Source: an uncultured Veillonella sp. (GTDB lineage Bacteria > Bacillota > Negativicutes > Veillonellales > Veillonellaceae). Taken from it: 24,826 nucleotides of DNA. Below are positions 24,319-24,826 of this stretch, piece after piece (positions within the stretch are counted from its first letter, which is position 1; each line of letters starts with the position of its first letter). The translations under genes and the position numbers were made by a program. Location: positions 1-24,826 of the forward strand of contig CAJZEE010000021.1 in NCBI GenBank assembly GCA_915066865.1, in the 5' to 3' direction. The notes beneath the pieces were generated by a model. That model saw only the letters and a list, made by a program, of their open reading frames with translations, did no database searches and had not been told where the DNA came from.

Positions 24319-24768
24319 ATGAATAAAAAAGCAGAAAAATTCGACTTACTCGTTGCTGATCTTAACAAAGGCGGCAACACTTGGTTTACAAAGGAAGAAA
24401 TGACAGACGATCTTAATACAGTTGTATATCATGGCCGTTTGGATGTTCATGATCATAGCCTACCTGTGTTCATCGTTGTAGACGATTCCGCGTTCACTTA
24501 TGCACGCATTGCTATCACAACAACATCTATTGATGAAAAAGTGATTCCTGCCGTGTTGAAAGAGCTTAACACGTTAAATCAAGATTATAAAGTGTCAAAA
24601 TATTATGTGAGCGTTGAAGACAATAATATTTATATGGATGTGTCTATGCCATGTTTAAATGAACAATTTGATCCTACCGTAGTAGTAAATCTCTTGCTCG
24701 AAGTAATTCAACCGCATTTAGATGCTGTACATAAAGATATTCTTAAAGTAGCTGGTTTAGCTTTATAG
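24319..24768 (+). CDS. YbjN-like hypothetical protein
   Basis: This 149-residue cytoplasmic protein has no signal or membrane segment. Alternating beta strands and helices (LPVFIVVDDSAFTYARIAIT, then KYYVSVEDNNIYMDVSMP) and a final helix resemble the YbjN/type III secretion chaperone-like fold, named a sensory transduction regulator family. No catalytic motif is seen. The start is ATG 24319 with AGAGGGA at 24309-24315. It sits 27 bases after xpt and 8 bases before the next start, so it is mid-operon. The family call rests on general pattern only. Confidence 0.6.
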   Translation: MNKKAEKFDLLVADLNKGGNTWFTKEEMTDDLNTVVYHGRLDVHDHSLPVFIVVDDSAFTYARIAITTTSIDEKVIPAVLKELNTLNQDYKVSKYYVSVEDNNIYMDVSMPCLNEQFDPTVVVNLLLEVIQPHLDAVHKDILKVAGLAL

Positions 24769-24776
24769 AGGTTGTT

Positions 24777-24826
24777 ATGAATCTCAAACCCTTATTTTTT
24801 GATCAATTCTTGAAAACAAGAACACT
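24777..24826 (+). CDS. Start of a gene cut by the window end
   Basis: ATG 24777 follows AGAGGTTG at 24768-24775, 8 bases after the previous stop codon, and stays open for the 16 codons left (MNLKPLFFDQFLKTRT). The tight spacing and ribosome site support a real gene in the xpt transcript. Too short to identify. Confidence 0.6.
   Translation, partial: MNLKPLFFDQFLKTRT

Overview
The window is ordinary-looking chromosome from a low-GC, anaerobic, diderm Firmicute. The closest match by gene content and style is a Veillonella-type Negativicute. Pointers are the AT-rich spacers, near-consensus sigma-A-type promoters (TTGACA/TATAAT), strong GGAGG ribosome sites, the NfeD-FloA pair, an oxygen-reducing flavodiiron protein, and the long fused clostridial-type PurL. 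The genus is an inference; no rRNA or other taxonomic marker is present. There is no transposase, integrase, phage gene or CRISPR array, and I saw no clear foreign-composition island.

Layout. 1-3067: an exported carboxymuconolactone-decarboxylase-like protein with its own terminator, then trmB and an FtsW-type SEDS glycosyltransferase read as one unit from a strong promoter. 3178-4461: uracil permease uraA. 4659-6781: nfeD-floA plus a small membrane-anchored protein of unknown function. 7034-8758: a protein built only of five helix-turn-helix units, followed by a TSUP-like membrane protein. 8907-9500: a small divergent uracil-DNA-glycosylase-fold protein. 9760-11010: an MFS transporter, convergent with pepT and separated from it by a perfect bidirectional terminator. 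11089-14496: pepT (minus) and an OPT-family oligopeptide transporter (plus) diverge from one spacer, which suggests peptide import followed by tripeptide cleavage. 14497-14847 is the longest gene-free stretch; it holds a terminator, a promoter with inverted repeats, and leader hairpins. 14848-16735: an amino-acid-binding lipoprotein followed by a homocysteine S-methyltransferase, probably a sulfur amino acid unit.

Minus-strand block 16832-22289: tRNA-Ser(GGA) with promoter and terminator, the flavodiiron protein FprA, and purL, each with its own terminator. 22557-24826, plus strand: a LysR regulator divergent from purL, then xpt (xanthine salvage), a YbjN-like protein, and the first codons of another gene cut by the window end.

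Purine synthesis (purL), purine salvage (xpt) and uracil uptake (uraA) lie within about 20 kb, but no purine riboswitch or PyrR attenuator is visible. purL and xpt share a short palindrome, CCCTAWGGG, at their promoters. The most unusual protein is the five-HTH array at 7034-7765. No clear new multi-gene defence or mobile system was found.
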